Origin: Jatrophihabitans cynanchi
GTDB lineage: Bacteria; Actinomycetota; Actinomycetes; Mycobacteriales; Jatrophihabitantaceae
Assembly (NCBI RefSeq): GCF_027247405.1
Contig: NZ_CP097463.1
Location: 3,472,001 to 3,536,000 of the forward strand
Direction of reading: 5' to 3'
DNA length: 64,000 nt
The translations under genes and the position numbers were made by a program. The stretch's first letter is position 1. Every line of letters starts with the position of its first letter. Positions 1 through 9,389 of the stretch are shown piece after piece. Under the pieces are notes generated by a model. It was not told the DNA's origin. It made no database searches and was given only the letters and a program-made list of their open reading frames with translations.

Positions 1-1339
1 GCTGCAGTCGATCGCGACTGCGTGCCGGACGTACCTCGGCCCGGACGACGTCGCGATCGACCTTCGGCTGGATCCACGCGCGCGCCAGATCGCGGCGGGC
101 TTCGAGTCGGCGGCGCACACCGACAACGCCGACCGATCCATGCTGCGCCACCTGGTCATCGACGGGCTTACCCTCGATGACGTCGACCGGCCACGCGTCC
201 GCGTCGTCTCCTTGCCTGAACGTGACGATTCCGAAGCGCTGCGCCTCGCCGACGATGCGGCTCTCGAGCTTGCCGCTGGACAGGTCGCAGTGATCGTGGG
301 TCCGGCAAGCGCCCTCTGCGACCGGCTCGCCGGCGACCTCTACGACGGCCGACGGAAGACCATCGAGATGGGGGCGCAGGGGGGCTGCGCGCTGATCGCA
401 GCGTTCAAGTTGCCGCGCGGCCTCTGGCGGGAGGCGCACCGTCAGAACCTGGGGCTGTGGGTGCTTCGAGGCGACGTCGCCGCAACGGGGGTCCTGGTCG
501 CCGATCTCTCCGGGCGCGCGGTCGACAACGCCGAGCTTGCCGACGATGTCCTCGGGGCGCTGGAGCAGACGGGAGCCCGCTCCTACCGGTACGGACGCGT
601 CGTCTCGTACAACGAGACGTGGACCAGAGACACGGTCGTCGTGCCGGGCATCGGCGCGGCATCGCCGATCTCGCCCAAGGCCAGGTCACCGCTCGACCGC
701 GTGGTCGAGGCGACCCTGGTGACGCGCGAACCGGTCAACGTGCTGGATCTTCCCGTCTCCGGGCGCAGGATGACCACGCGCCCGGCACCCCGTTCGCTCG
801 GCGAGCTCGTGGATGCCCGGTCCATCAAGATCCAGAACGGATCGCGCGTTGCGGATGAACACTGTGACGCGACGGGCTCGGTGCGGATTCTGTCTGCCGA
901 CCCGAGCGCGCCTGCGCGATCGATCGACCCGCTCGTAGCCGTCGACCGCTACTCCCATGCCAACCGAACTGAGCCCGGCGACGTGGTCTTCTTGGCGTCG
1001 CCGCCGCGAGCAGTGGTCGACGAGGAGGGTGGCTCACTGGTGGCATCGCCGAGTCGGATCTTGCGAGTCGACGCGCTGCGTGCCGGCATCGGCCCACGCG
1101 CACTCGCCGCGGCGATCAACGAGATGACCAGCTCCGAGTGGAGGACATGGCTGATCCCCGAACTCCCGCGCGCAGACATCCAGCCACTGGAGGATGCCCT
1201 GGGTGAGATCCGCGCACATCTCGCAGAGCTGCGTCGCCGCGAGGAAGCAGCAACCAACATCATCACCAACTTGATCCAGGGTGTCGCCGAAGGCTCGGTC
1301 GCGCTCGGTTCATCGACCACCGAGAGGAAGGCCGGCTGA
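1..1339 (+). CDS. C-terminal part of an N6-DNA-methylase/HsdS-like protein (5' partial)
   Basis: The reading frame is open from base 2, so the gene begins before the window. An ATG at 140 is internal rather than a convincing start. The first half, with phrases such as FKLPRG, LWVLRGD and VLVADLSG, resembles the region that follows the catalytic core of type I N6-adenine methylases. The second half (GELVDA, GDVVFLASP) looks like a single HsdS target-recognition domain and ends in a charged helix (LEDALGEIRAHLAELRRREE) like the HsdS conserved spacer. The stop lies one base before hsdM, so it is the first visible gene of the operon. I infer a methylase-specificity fusion accessory to the type I system; the catalytic NPPF region would be upstream and is not visible. 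Confidence 0.6.
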   Translation, partial: LQSIATACRTYLGPDDVAIDLRLDPRARQIAAGFESAAHTDNADRSMLRHLVIDGLTLDDVDRPRVRVVSLPERDDSEALRLADDAALELAAGQVAVIVGPASALCDRLAGDLYDGRRKTIEMGAQGGCALIAAFKLPRGLWREAHRQNLGLWVLRGDVAATGVLVADLSGRAVDNAELADDVLGALEQTGARSYRYGRVVSYNETWTRDTVVVPGIGAASPISPKARSPLDRVVEATLVTREPVNVLDLPVSGRRMTTRPAPRSLGELVDARSIKIQNGSRVADEHCDATGSVRILSADPSAPARSIDPLVAVDRYSHANRTEPGDVVFLASPPRAVVDEEGGSLVASPSRILRVDALRAGIGPRALAAAINEMTSSEWRTWLIPELPRADIQPLEDALGEIRAHLAELRRREEAATNIITNLIQGVAEGSVALGSSTTERKAG

Positions 1340-1340
1340 C

Positions 1341-2957
1341 ATGCCACCGCGCAAGAGGACCGATCCCACCGCACCGTCGACCATGAAGGAACTGAAGGAC
1401 ACGCTCTGGAAGGCCGCCGACAAGCTGCGCGGCTCCCTGTCGGCCCATCAGTACAAGGATGTGATCCTCGGGCTCGTCTTCCTGAAGTATGTCTCGGACG
1501 CCTACGACGAGCGTCGCGCGACGATCCGAGCGGACCTGTTGGGCGAGGGATACGACGAAGAGCAGATCGCCGACCTCATCGACGACCCCGAGGAGTACCA
1601 GGGCTACGGCGTCTTCGTCGTCCCGCCGGAGGCACGGTGGGCCTACCTGTCGGAGAACGCCAAAGGAAAGCCAGCCGCGGCGAGCCAGCCGCAGAAGAGC
1701 ATCGGATGGCTCATCGATGACGCGATGGACGCGGTGATGCGGAGCAATCCATCGTTGATCGGGACGCTGCCACGCATCTACAACCGCGACAACATCGACC
1801 AGCGCCGCCTCGGAGAACTGGTCGACCTGTTCAACAACGCACGGTTCAGCCGGCAGGGTGAACACCGCGCCCGCGACCTGATGGGCGAGGTGTACGAGTA
1901 CTTCCTCGGCGCGTTCGCCCGAGCGGAGGGTAAGCGGGGCGGAGAGTTCTTCACCCCGCCCTCGGTGGTGAATACGATCGTCGAGGTGCTGGAGCCGGAC
2001 CACGGCCGCGTCTACGACCCGTGCTGCGGTTCCGGGGGCATGTTCGTCCAGACCGAGAGATTCATTTACGACCACGACGGCGACCCGAAGGACATCGCCA
2101 TCTTCGGTCAAGAAGCCAACGAGGAGACCTGGCGCCTAGCGAAGATGAACCTCGCCATCCACGGCATCGAGAACAAGGGCCTGGGTGCACGCTGGGGCGA
2201 CACGTTCGCCCGCGACCAGCACGCCGATCTCCAGATGGATTTTGTGATGGCCAACCCGCCCTTCAACATCAAGGACTGGGCACGCAACGCTGAGGATCCC
2301 CGCTGGAAGTACGGCGTCCCGCCGGCCAACAACGCCAACTACGCCTGGATCCAGCACATCCTGTCCAAGCTCGCGCCCCGTGGAAAGGCCGGCGTGGTCA
2401 TGGCGAACGGCTCGATGTCGTCGAACTCCAACGGCGAAGGCGACATTCGCGCCCAGATCGTGGAGGCCGACCTCATCTCGTGCATGGTGGCACTTCCGAC
2501 CCAGCTCTTCCGCAGCACCGGTATCCCGGTATGCCTTTGGTTCTTCGCCAAGGACAAGGCCAAGGGCAAGCAGGGCTCGATCGACCGCTCGGGCCAAGTG
2601 CTCTTCATCGACGGCCGCAACCTGGGCTACATGGTCGATCGCGCCGAGCGAGACCTGGCGGCCGAGGACATCAAGCGAATCGGCGACACCTACCGCACCT
2701 GGCGCGGGACGAAGTCGGCCAAGGGCAAGACGTACGCGGACGTCCCAGGCTTCTGCAAGTCCGCCACGCTCGCCGAGATCAAGGGTGCGAACTACGTGCT
2801 CACCCCCGGCCGCTACGTGGGTGCTGCAGAGTCCGAAGGTGACGGTGAAGACATATACGTCAAGATCAAGCGGCTGAGCCGAGAGTTGCTTGTTGCGTTC
2901 GACGAGTCCGAGCGAGCGGCGGCGGTTGTCCGCAAACAGTTGGAGTGGCGGTCGTGA
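1341..2957 (+). CDS. hsdM: Type I restriction-modification methyltransferase subunit HsdM
   Basis: N6-adenine DNA methyltransferase subunit of a type I system. It transfers methyl from S-adenosylmethionine to adenine and forms the M2S core with HsdS. The 538-residue protein has an HsdM_N helical domain at about 15-180, then GEFFTPP (201-207), the SAM-binding motif DPCCGSGG (226-233) and the catalytic NPPF (305-308). I place the start at the ATG at 1341 because it has a GAGAGGAAGG ribosome-binding site and encodes the usual N-terminus; an upstream in-frame start at 1281 would overlap the previous gene. Its stop overlaps the hsdS GTG. Full length, no missing motif. Confidence 0.96.
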   Translation: MPPRKRTDPTAPSTMKELKDTLWKAADKLRGSLSAHQYKDVILGLVFLKYVSDAYDERRATIRADLLGEGYDEEQIADLIDDPEEYQGYGVFVVPPEARWAYLSENAKGKPAAASQPQKSIGWLIDDAMDAVMRSNPSLIGTLPRIYNRDNIDQRRLGELVDLFNNARFSRQGEHRARDLMGEVYEYFLGAFARAEGKRGGEFFTPPSVVNTIVEVLEPDHGRVYDPCCGSGGMFVQTERFIYDHDGDPKDIAIFGQEANEETWRLAKMNLAIHGIENKGLGARWGDTFARDQHADLQMDFVMANPPFNIKDWARNAEDPRWKYGVPPANNANYAWIQHILSKLAPRGKAGVVMANGSMSSNSNGEGDIRAQIVEADLISCMVALPTQLFRSTGIPVCLWFFAKDKAKGKQGSIDRSGQVLFIDGRNLGYMVDRAERDLAAEDIKRIGDTYRTWRGTKSAKGKTYADVPGFCKSATLAEIKGANYVLTPGRYVGAAESEGDGEDIYVKIKRLSRELLVAFDESERAAAVVRKQLEWRS

Positions 2958-4126
2958 CCGCGACGTACACGACGCTCAGTGAACTGGCAGAGGTTTTGGT
3001 GGGCTACCCCTTCGCGAGCAAGCGGTACGCGGCGACTGGACGCGGCCACCGCTTGCTGCGGGGCGACAACATCGGCCAGGGGGTAGTCCGGTGGGAGAAC
3101 GCTGTCTGGTGGGATCACGATGCTGATGCACGCTACGAGTTGCAGGTTGGCGACCTCGTACTCGCGATGGATCGGCCTTGGATCGGTGCTGGGCTCAAGT
3201 TCGCGAGCCTGCGTGAGGAAGATACGCCCGCGCTTCTGGTCCAGCGAGTCGCGCGGCTCCGAGCGAGGGAAGGAGTGGACCAGAGGTATCTCCACTACCT
3301 GATCGGGAGCAAAGAGTTCACTGACTATGTGCTGGCAGTGCAGACGGGCACCGCTGTGCCGCACATCAGTGGCGCACAGATCCAAGGGTTTCGCGCGCCG
3401 AAACACTCACCACTTGAGCAGAAGGCGATTGGCGAGGTACTGGGGGCGCTCGACGACAAGATCGCAACGAACGAGCGGGTCGTTCGTCTTTCGGATGAGC
3501 TGAGCAGCGCACACTTTCACGCAGCCGCCGCCGGCGGCGACGAGGTGCCGCTATCGTCGCTGGCCCGGTTCGTCAACGGGCGGGCGTACACGAAGGACGC
3601 TACGGGGACAGGCCGCGTCGTGGTGCGTATCGCCGAGCTGAACTCGGGGATTGGCGGCTCGACCGTCTGGAATGACATTGACGTTCCAGACGACAACACT
3701 GCTCGTCCTGGTGACCTGCTGTTCGCTTGGTCCGGTTCGTTGACCGCTGCGCGCTGGTACAGGCCGGAGGCGATCGTGAACCAGCACATCTTCAAGGTCA
3801 TCCCCAACGCGGGGACGCCGATGTGGCTGGTGAACCAGGCCGTCCACGAGAAGCTCGCCGAGTTCAAGGCAATCGCTGCCGACAAGGCCACCACGATGGG
3901 GCATATCCAGCGTCACCACCTAGATGAACCGGTGCGCATCCCCCCGCCGTCTGAGGTGAAGCGGTTGGACGATCTGATGACGAGTCTCTGGCAGACCGCC
4001 TTGACCGCAGAGGTCGAAAACCTGAAGCTCGCCGAGGCTCGTGACGAGCTGCTGCCCCTGCTGATGTCGGGGAAGGTCCGCTTCAAGGATGCGGAGAAGA
4101 TCGTGGAGGGGGAGCTGCGATGGTGA
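2954..4126 (+). CDS. hsdS: Type I restriction-modification specificity subunit HsdS
   Basis: DNA target recognition subunit. The 390-residue protein shows the usual two-lobed layout: target-recognition domain 1 from about residue 5, a central conserved helix (LEQKAIGEVLGALDDKI), target-recognition domain 2 starting near VPLSSLARFVNG, and a distal conserved helix near the C-terminus (LAEARDELLPLLMSGKV). I chose the GTG at 2954, which overlaps the hsdM stop as GTGA; a GTG three codons upstream is also possible. The end overlaps hsdR by 7 bases. The recognition sequence cannot be predicted from the protein alone. Confidence 0.93.
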   Translation: MTATYTTLSELAEVLVGYPFASKRYAATGRGHRLLRGDNIGQGVVRWENAVWWDHDADARYELQVGDLVLAMDRPWIGAGLKFASLREEDTPALLVQRVARLRAREGVDQRYLHYLIGSKEFTDYVLAVQTGTAVPHISGAQIQGFRAPKHSPLEQKAIGEVLGALDDKIATNERVVRLSDELSSAHFHAAAAGGDEVPLSSLARFVNGRAYTKDATGTGRVVVRIAELNSGIGGSTVWNDIDVPDDNTARPGDLLFAWSGSLTAARWYRPEAIVNQHIFKVIPNAGTPMWLVNQAVHEKLAEFKAIAADKATTMGHIQRHHLDEPVRIPPPSEVKRLDDLMTSLWQTALTAEVENLKLAEARDELLPLLMSGKVRFKDAEKIVEGELRW

Positions 4127-7100
4127 GCGAGGCCGAGTGGGAGCGGCACGCGCTCGAAGCGCTCTACGAGCAGGGGTGGGTCCCGACGTCCGGCAAAGAC
4201 CTTGTCCCAGGGGCGGAGGACGGCCGGGAATCGTGGGATGACATCGTCCTTCCCGAGCGGACGCTGACGGCGCTGCGCAAGCTCAACCCGGCCGTGCCCG
4301 GCGAGTACCTCATTCAGGCGCTGGCCGAGGTGCGCGCGCCGAAGTCTCAGGATCCGCTTGCCGAGAACTTCCGGCTTCACCAGATTCTGGTGGACGGCTA
4401 TCGAGGCATCACCTACGTCGATTCCGACGGGGTCGAGCAGAGCCCGACGATTCGGTTCGTCAGCCACAACGTCGACGAGAACGAATTCCTCGCGGTCAAC
4501 CAGGTCATCATCCGGTCCGCCGAAGTCGAGCGCCGCTTCGATGTCGTGCTCTACCTGAACGGCCTGCCAGTGGTGATCGTCGAGCTGAAGCGTGCGGGGT
4601 CGGAGTCCGCAGACATAGCGTCCGCTCACGCGCAGTTGGAGACGTACCTGCGCGAGTTCCCGATGGCCTTCCGGTTCGTCGTGCTCTCGATCATCTCCGA
4701 CGGAATTATCGCTCGCTACGGCACGCCATTCACCCCGCTCAATCACTACGCGCCGTGGAACCTCGACGACGACGGTCGTCCTTTCACGAAATTGACCTGG
4801 GAGAACATGGTCGAGGCCGCGGAGAAGGAGGTCAATCCAGACGACGTCTGGGTCCCCGTGCGGATCGAAATGCTCGACCTGATCCCCGGGGTTCTGAACC
4901 AGGAGCGGTTCCTGCAGCTTCAGCGCGACTTCGTTGCTTTCGACGAGGGCGCAGACGGGTACGCGAAGCGGATCGCCAAGCCGCACCAGTACTTCGCCGT
5001 CACTAAGGCCGTTGGATCGACTGTCCAGGCTGTCGAGTCCAACGGCAAGGCCGGCGTGGTGTGGCACACCCAGGGCTCTGGCAAGTCGATGGAGATGGAG
5101 CTGTACGCCCACGCTGTCGCTCGCCAGCCGAAGCTGAAGAACCCGACACTCGTGGTGGTCACCGATCGCACCGAATTGGACAGCCAGCTCTTCGAGGCGT
5201 TCAACCGGTCGCAACTGTTGGCCGAAACCCCCGTCAATGTGACCACGCGCAAGCAACTGCGCGAGGAACTCACCAACCGTGTGACCGGCGGCATCTACTT
5301 CACGACGCTGCAGAAGTTCGGTCTGACCGACAGCGAGCGCGGGGCCGGGCTCGACCACCCGCTCCTCACCGACCGCCGCAACATCATCGTGATCGTCGAC
5401 GAGGCGCACCGCAGCCACTACGACGACCTCGACGGCTTCGCTCGCCACATCCGTGACGCTCTGCCGAACGCCGCGTTCATCGCTTTTACCGGTACTCCGA
5501 TCTCGACTGCCGAGCGGGATACCCGGGCTGTGTTCGGCGCGGTGATCGATACCTACGACCTCACCCGGGCAGTTGCGGACGGCGCTACCGTGCCGGTCTA
5601 TTTCGAGCCGCGCCTGGTTGCCGTCAAGCTCGCCGACGACATCACCGACGAAGACCTCGACGCTGCCGCCGATGAAGCCGTTACCGGGCTGGACGAAGTC
5701 GAGCGTGAGCGCATCGAGAAGTCGGTCGCGGTCATCAACGCGATGTACGGGGCTCCGGCACGTTTGGAGGCATTGGCCCGGGACATCCTCGACCACTGGG
5801 AGAAGCGGTCGGCCGCGATGCTTCCGTTCATCGAGTCGCCGGGCAAGGCGTTCATCGTCGGAGCCACCCGGGAGATCTGCGCCAACCTCTACGAGGAGAT
5901 CATCAAGCTCCGTCCCGACTGGCATGACGACGGTGTCGACAAGGGCGTCATCAAGGTCGTCTACTCCGGATCCGCTTCGGACAAGGGCGTGGTCGCCAAA
6001 CACGTCCGCCGCGAGGCACAGAACAAGACCATCCAGAAGCGGCTCAAGGACGCTGAAGATCCACTCCAGATCGTGATCGTCAAGGACATGATGCTCACCG
6101 GCTTCGACGCGCCGCCACTGCACACTCTCTATCTCGACCGTCCGATGAAGGGCGCCCTGCTCATGCAGACGCTTGCCCGCGTCAACCGGACGTTCCGCGG
6201 CAAGCCCGACGGTCTGATGGTCGCCTACGCGCCCCTCGTCGAGAACCTCAGCAAGGCTCTCGCCGAGTACACCGAGACCGACCAGGCCAAGAGGCCGGTG
6301 GGACGCGACATCGACGAGGCCGCCGTGCTCGCCCGCCAACTCATCAGCACCCTCGACGGGCTGTGTGCCGGATACGCCTGGCGCCAGCGGCTCCAAGGTG
6401 ACACCCGGAGCTGGATCAAGGCCGCCGTCGGTCTCACCAACTACCTGCGTTCACCCGCGACGCCGGGCAACCAGGTGAGCGGTGGCGACGTGGCGCTCGG
6501 CGACCGGTTCCGTAAGCTCGCGAACCAGCTTGCCCGGGCCTGGGCGCTCGCCGCCGGTTCGCAGACCCTCGACGACCTTCGCCCCACGGCGAAGTTCTAC
6601 GAGGAGGTTCGCGTGTGGATGGGCAAGTTCGACGCCCAAGAGCGTCAGGCACAAGGCCGCCCGGTTCCCGAGGAGATCCAGCGACTCCTGTCGAGTCTTG
6701 TCGCGACGGCGACAGTGACGGGGGAGGTGGTCGACATCTATGCGGCGGCGGGCATGCCGAAGCCTTCACTTTCGGATCTGGGGCCTGAGTTCGTCACGAA
6801 GACCTTGCAGGCCGAGAACCCCCACCTCGCCATTGAGGCTCTGCGCGACCTGCTCACTCAGGAGACGACGAAGGCCACGCGACACAACCTGGTGCGGCAC
6901 CGGGCGTTCTCCGAGAAGCTTCGCGAGCTGATGAACAAGTACACCAACCAGCAACTGACCTCAGCCGAAGTCATCGCCGAGTTGATCGAGTTCGCCAAGG
7001 AGGTCGCGGCCGAGGGTAACCGAGGTTCGCACTTCACGCCGCCGCTCAGTCACGACGAGCTGGCGTTCTACGACGCCGTCGCCGCGAACGAATCCGCGGT

Positions 7101-7389
7101 CGAGCTACAGGGCGAGGACATCCTGGCTGAGATCGCTCGCCAGCTCGTAGGGGTGATGCGGCAAGACATCAAGACCGACTGGACTGTTCGCGACGATGTG
7201 CGCGCCAAGCTGCGTTCATCCATCAAGCGGCTGCTGGTGAAGTACAAGTACCCGCCGGACAAGCAGCCCGAGGCCATTCGCCTCGTCATCGAACAGATGG
7301 AGAGCATGGCGCCGCGCTTTGTGGCGTCAACCGCCAGTAACCGTAACGGGGACTACGGCGACGAGGTCAGGAAGGTTCTCGAGGTGTGA
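4120..7389 (+). CDS. hsdR: Type I restriction endonuclease/translocase subunit HsdR
   Basis: Motor and nuclease subunit, 1089 residues, a normal length for the family. The N-terminal nuclease domain has RFD (139-141) and the VELKRAG core (154-160), equivalent to the D...ExK catalytic site. A superfamily 2 helicase follows, with Walker A QGSGKS near 318, VDEAH near 427 and FTGTP near 456, then the second RecA lobe with the TGFDAP and LARVNRT motifs. The C-terminal third is the helical region that contacts HsdM. The ATG at 4120 overlaps the end of hsdS, and the GTG of the next gene overlaps this stop, so translational coupling is likely through the kinase gene. Confidence 0.96.
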   Translation: MVSEAEWERHALEALYEQGWVPTSGKDLVPGAEDGRESWDDIVLPERTLTALRKLNPAVPGEYLIQALAEVRAPKSQDPLAENFRLHQILVDGYRGITYVDSDGVEQSPTIRFVSHNVDENEFLAVNQVIIRSAEVERRFDVVLYLNGLPVVIVELKRAGSESADIASAHAQLETYLREFPMAFRFVVLSIISDGIIARYGTPFTPLNHYAPWNLDDDGRPFTKLTWENMVEAAEKEVNPDDVWVPVRIEMLDLIPGVLNQERFLQLQRDFVAFDEGADGYAKRIAKPHQYFAVTKAVGSTVQAVESNGKAGVVWHTQGSGKSMEMELYAHAVARQPKLKNPTLVVVTDRTELDSQLFEAFNRSQLLAETPVNVTTRKQLREELTNRVTGGIYFTTLQKFGLTDSERGAGLDHPLLTDRRNIIVIVDEAHRSHYDDLDGFARHIRDALPNAAFIAFTGTPISTAERDTRAVFGAVIDTYDLTRAVADGATVPVYFEPRLVAVKLADDITDEDLDAAADEAVTGLDEVERERIEKSVAVINAMYGAPARLEALARDILDHWEKRSAAMLPFIESPGKAFIVGATREICANLYEEIIKLRPDWHDDGVDKGVIKVVYSGSASDKGVVAKHVRREAQNKTIQKRLKDAEDPLQIVIVKDMMLTGFDAPPLHTLYLDRPMKGALLMQTLARVNRTFRGKPDGLMVAYAPLVENLSKALAEYTETDQAKRPVGRDIDEAAVLARQLISTLDGLCAGYAWRQRLQGDTRSWIKAAVGLTNYLRSPATPGNQVSGGDVALGDRFRKLANQLARAWALAAGSQTLDDLRPTAKFYEEVRVWMGKFDAQERQAQGRPVPEEIQRLLSSLVATATVTGEVVDIYAAAGMPKPSLSDLGPEFVTKTLQAENPHLAIEALRDLLTQETTKATRHNLVRHRAFSEKLRELMNKYTNQQLTSAEVIAELIEFAKEVAAEGNRGSHFTPPLSHDELAFYDAVAANESAVELQGEDILAEIARQLVGVMRQDIKTDWTVRDDVRAKLRSSIKRLLVKYKYPPDKQPEAIRLVIEQMESMAPRFVASTASNRNGDYGDEVRKVLEV

Positions 7390-8300
7390 GGCCCGCCGAC
7401 GACATCTGGGAGCCTGTCGAGGTCACGGACTGGGACGCCGAGCTCGAGTCCGATCCGATCTCGGACGAGCCGTTGGGGACCAAGGAGAAGTTTTGGGTTA
7501 CCGATCCCGGCGGGAAGCGTTGGCTGTTCAAGTTCACTCGTGTGGTCCATGGTGCCGTTCGTGGAGAGGACTGGGCGGAGTGCCTTGTCGCTGAACTGGC
7601 TCGGCTCGTCGGCGTGCCCACCGCCGCGGTTCGTCTCGCAACCTGCGGCGGGCGGCGCGGCGTGCTGTCCCGCTCGGTCGTCGGCGAGGGTGAGCGTTTG
7701 GAACACGGCAACGAGTTGCTCGCCAGCCTCGATCCCGGCTACGACCGCGAGGCCCCACGCGAGAATCCTGGATACACCATCGAGGCGATCAAGGCTGCGT
7801 TGAACGGGATTGCGGCTCCGCGGGACATCCACGAGTTCGCCGACCTGACGGCGTTCGACACGTTCGCCGGCTACCTGATGCTCGACGCCTGGGTCGCCGG
7901 CAGAGACAGGCACCACGAGAACTGGGCCGCGATCCGTTCCGAGACCGGCAGGTGGCTCGCGCCGTCGTTCGATCACGGCAACGCCCTCGGCTTCCAGGAG
8001 AGCGATGAGAACCGTCGACGGAAGCTGGACGCTCCCGACGGTGTCCGACTCTGGGCGGAGCGTGGCCGCAGCCAGCATTTCGCCGGCCGGCCCCCGCTCG
8101 TCCGGCTGGCCGGTGACGGGCTGGCACTTGCAGCGCCCCGCGCCGCCGCCTTCTGGCGTGCGCGGTTGGAGGCAGTCACGGTGGCTGACGTCGAGAATGC
8201 GGTGAACTTCGTACCGCAGGAATTATTGTCGGTGGTGGGACGTAGCTTCTGTACGAGGTTGCTGCTCGTGAACCGCGAAAGGTTGCTCCATGTCATCTAG
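7386..8300 (+). CDS. HipA-C-type protein kinase-like protein
   Basis: A 304-residue protein resembling the C-terminal kinase part of HipA/CtkA-type Ser/Thr kinases. FWVTDPGGKRWLFKF near the N-terminus supplies a candidate ATP-binding lysine. The catalytic segment is DAWVAGRDRHHENW (about 159-172), followed by the metal-binding-loop-like PSFDHGNALGF. The HipA N-terminal subdomain is absent here and appears to lie in the next gene. The GTG start overlaps the hsdR stop as GTGA and the end overlaps the next gene by 11 bases, so it belongs to the restriction operon. No HipB-like helix-turn-helix antitoxin gene is visible nearby. Whether it acts as a toxin, a phage-triggered effector or a regulator is unknown. 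Confidence 0.8.
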   Translation: MRPADDIWEPVEVTDWDAELESDPISDEPLGTKEKFWVTDPGGKRWLFKFTRVVHGAVRGEDWAECLVAELARLVGVPTAAVRLATCGGRRGVLSRSVVGEGERLEHGNELLASLDPGYDREAPRENPGYTIEAIKAALNGIAAPRDIHEFADLTAFDTFAGYLMLDAWVAGRDRHHENWAAIRSETGRWLAPSFDHGNALGFQESDENRRRKLDAPDGVRLWAERGRSQHFAGRPPLVRLAGDGLALAAPRAAAFWRARLEAVTVADVENAVNFVPQELLSVVGRSFCTRLLLVNRERLLHVI

Positions 8301-9021
8301 CGCTGTCGCCGAGGCCGTCGCCGTCCCACGGGACGCGGCGCGGCGGCTGCTGCTCATCTGGCAGGACCCGGAATCGCGACGCTTCGTGAAGGTGGGGCAG
8401 CTGCACGCATCACCGGGTGGCCGCTTTGAGTTCAGCTACCTTCCCGCCGCCAAAGCGGAGCCGGGCTTCGTCCCGCTTGCCCAGTTCCCACGGCTGGGTG
8501 AGGTCTACGAATCGGATGTCTTGCCGGCGTTCTTCGCGAACCGGGTCATGTCGCGCCAGCGCGAGACCTATCCGGAGTACGCGCACCAGTTGGGCTTGAA
8601 TGACGCGACCGCGACCCCGGTCGAGATCTTGGTCCGCAGCGGCGGCAGTCGCGCCACCGACACCTTCCACATCGTCGACGACCTTCGCTACCACCCCCAG
8701 GGCGCCGTAGTCAGCCGATTCCTCGCTTCCGGCGTCCGCCACCTCAGGGGGGCGACCGATCGCATCGCCTCGCTTCGGGCGGAGCAGGAGTTGGTCTTGC
8801 GCGACGAGCCGGACAATCCCGTGAACGCGCGAGCGATCCTGATCGACGAGCGTGCGGGAGAGCCAGTGGGTTACGTCCCGGACTGGCTGGCCGACGACGT
8901 CCACGAGCTGCGCAGCGCATCGAACGAGGTCCGGATCTTCGTCGAGCAGGCGAACCCCGACGCGCGGCCACACCTTCAGCTGCTGTGCAGGCTGGAAGCG
9001 CACGGAGTCCGCACCGACTGA
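8290..9021 (+). CDS. HipA N-terminal-like plus HIRAN domain protein
   Basis: A 243-residue protein with two parts. Residues about 17-102 (FSYLPAAK, LPAFFANRVMSRQRETY) resemble the N-terminal subdomain that caps HipA kinases. Residues about 150-235, with LVLRDEPDNPVNARAILI and GEPVGYVPDWLADDV, match a HIRAN domain, a fold that binds DNA ends in HLTF/Rad5-type proteins. Together with the preceding kinase it looks like a split HipA in which the N-lobe partner carries a DNA-sensing domain. It is translationally coupled to the kinase gene and ends the operon. A partner or inhibitor role is inference by analogy with HipS/HipT. Confidence 0.72.
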   Translation: MSSSAVAEAVAVPRDAARRLLLIWQDPESRRFVKVGQLHASPGGRFEFSYLPAAKAEPGFVPLAQFPRLGEVYESDVLPAFFANRVMSRQRETYPEYAHQLGLNDATATPVEILVRSGGSRATDTFHIVDDLRYHPQGAVVSRFLASGVRHLRGATDRIASLRAEQELVLRDEPDNPVNARAILIDERAGEPVGYVPDWLADDVHELRSASNEVRIFVEQANPDARPHLQLLCRLEAHGVRTD

Positions 9022-9045
9022 GTAGCAGGGCGCACTCCGGTCGGA

Positions 9046-9312
9046 TCACGGCGCAGTGAGGTGTTTGCTTGCCGCCACCATCGTCGCCAAATCGTCGAAG
9101 TAGTTGGCGTGAGTGACCCTCACCGTCTCGAGCGAGTCCGAGCCGATTAGGACGATCTCTATCGTGGGGCTGCCCAAGTTCTCCCGCTCAAGCCTGTCGT
9201 ACTCGGCGAGGGCGGTGTCGATGTCGGTGCCGAACTCTTGGACCTGGACGAGGCGAGTCAGCTCGCGGTCGAAGACAAGGAGGTATTGCCGGATCCTGCT
9301 CACCCGGATCAT
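9046..9312 (-). CDS. Small hypothetical protein downstream of the integrase
   Basis: An 88-residue protein on the same strand as the integrase and 77 bases after it. The ATG at 9312 is preceded by GGTGGTGGAAG; an ATG 21 codons upstream is less likely. The sequence is mixed alpha/beta and acidic, with no transmembrane segment or motif I recognise. It contains an internal hydrophobic strand IEIVLIGSDSLETV. Its position between the restriction operon and the integrase, facing the former, suggests an island cargo or integration accessory gene. Function unknown. Confidence 0.6.
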   Translation of the reverse strand: MIRVSRIRQYLLVFDRELTRLVQVQEFGTDIDTALAEYDRLERENLGSPTIEIVLIGSDSLETVRVTHANYFDDLATMVAASKHLTAP

Positions 9313-9389
9313 GCTTCCACCACCGCGGTGCTGAGACGCGAGATACAAAGCGCATCCGCAGCCGCTCGCGTCCATCGCGACCACGCGGT

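Noticed and set aside
3913-6396. 827-codon open frame on the minus strand opposite hsdS/hsdR
   Set aside because: It mirrors the codon structure of the well-supported hsdR gene and has no family signature; a typical high-GC antisense shadow.
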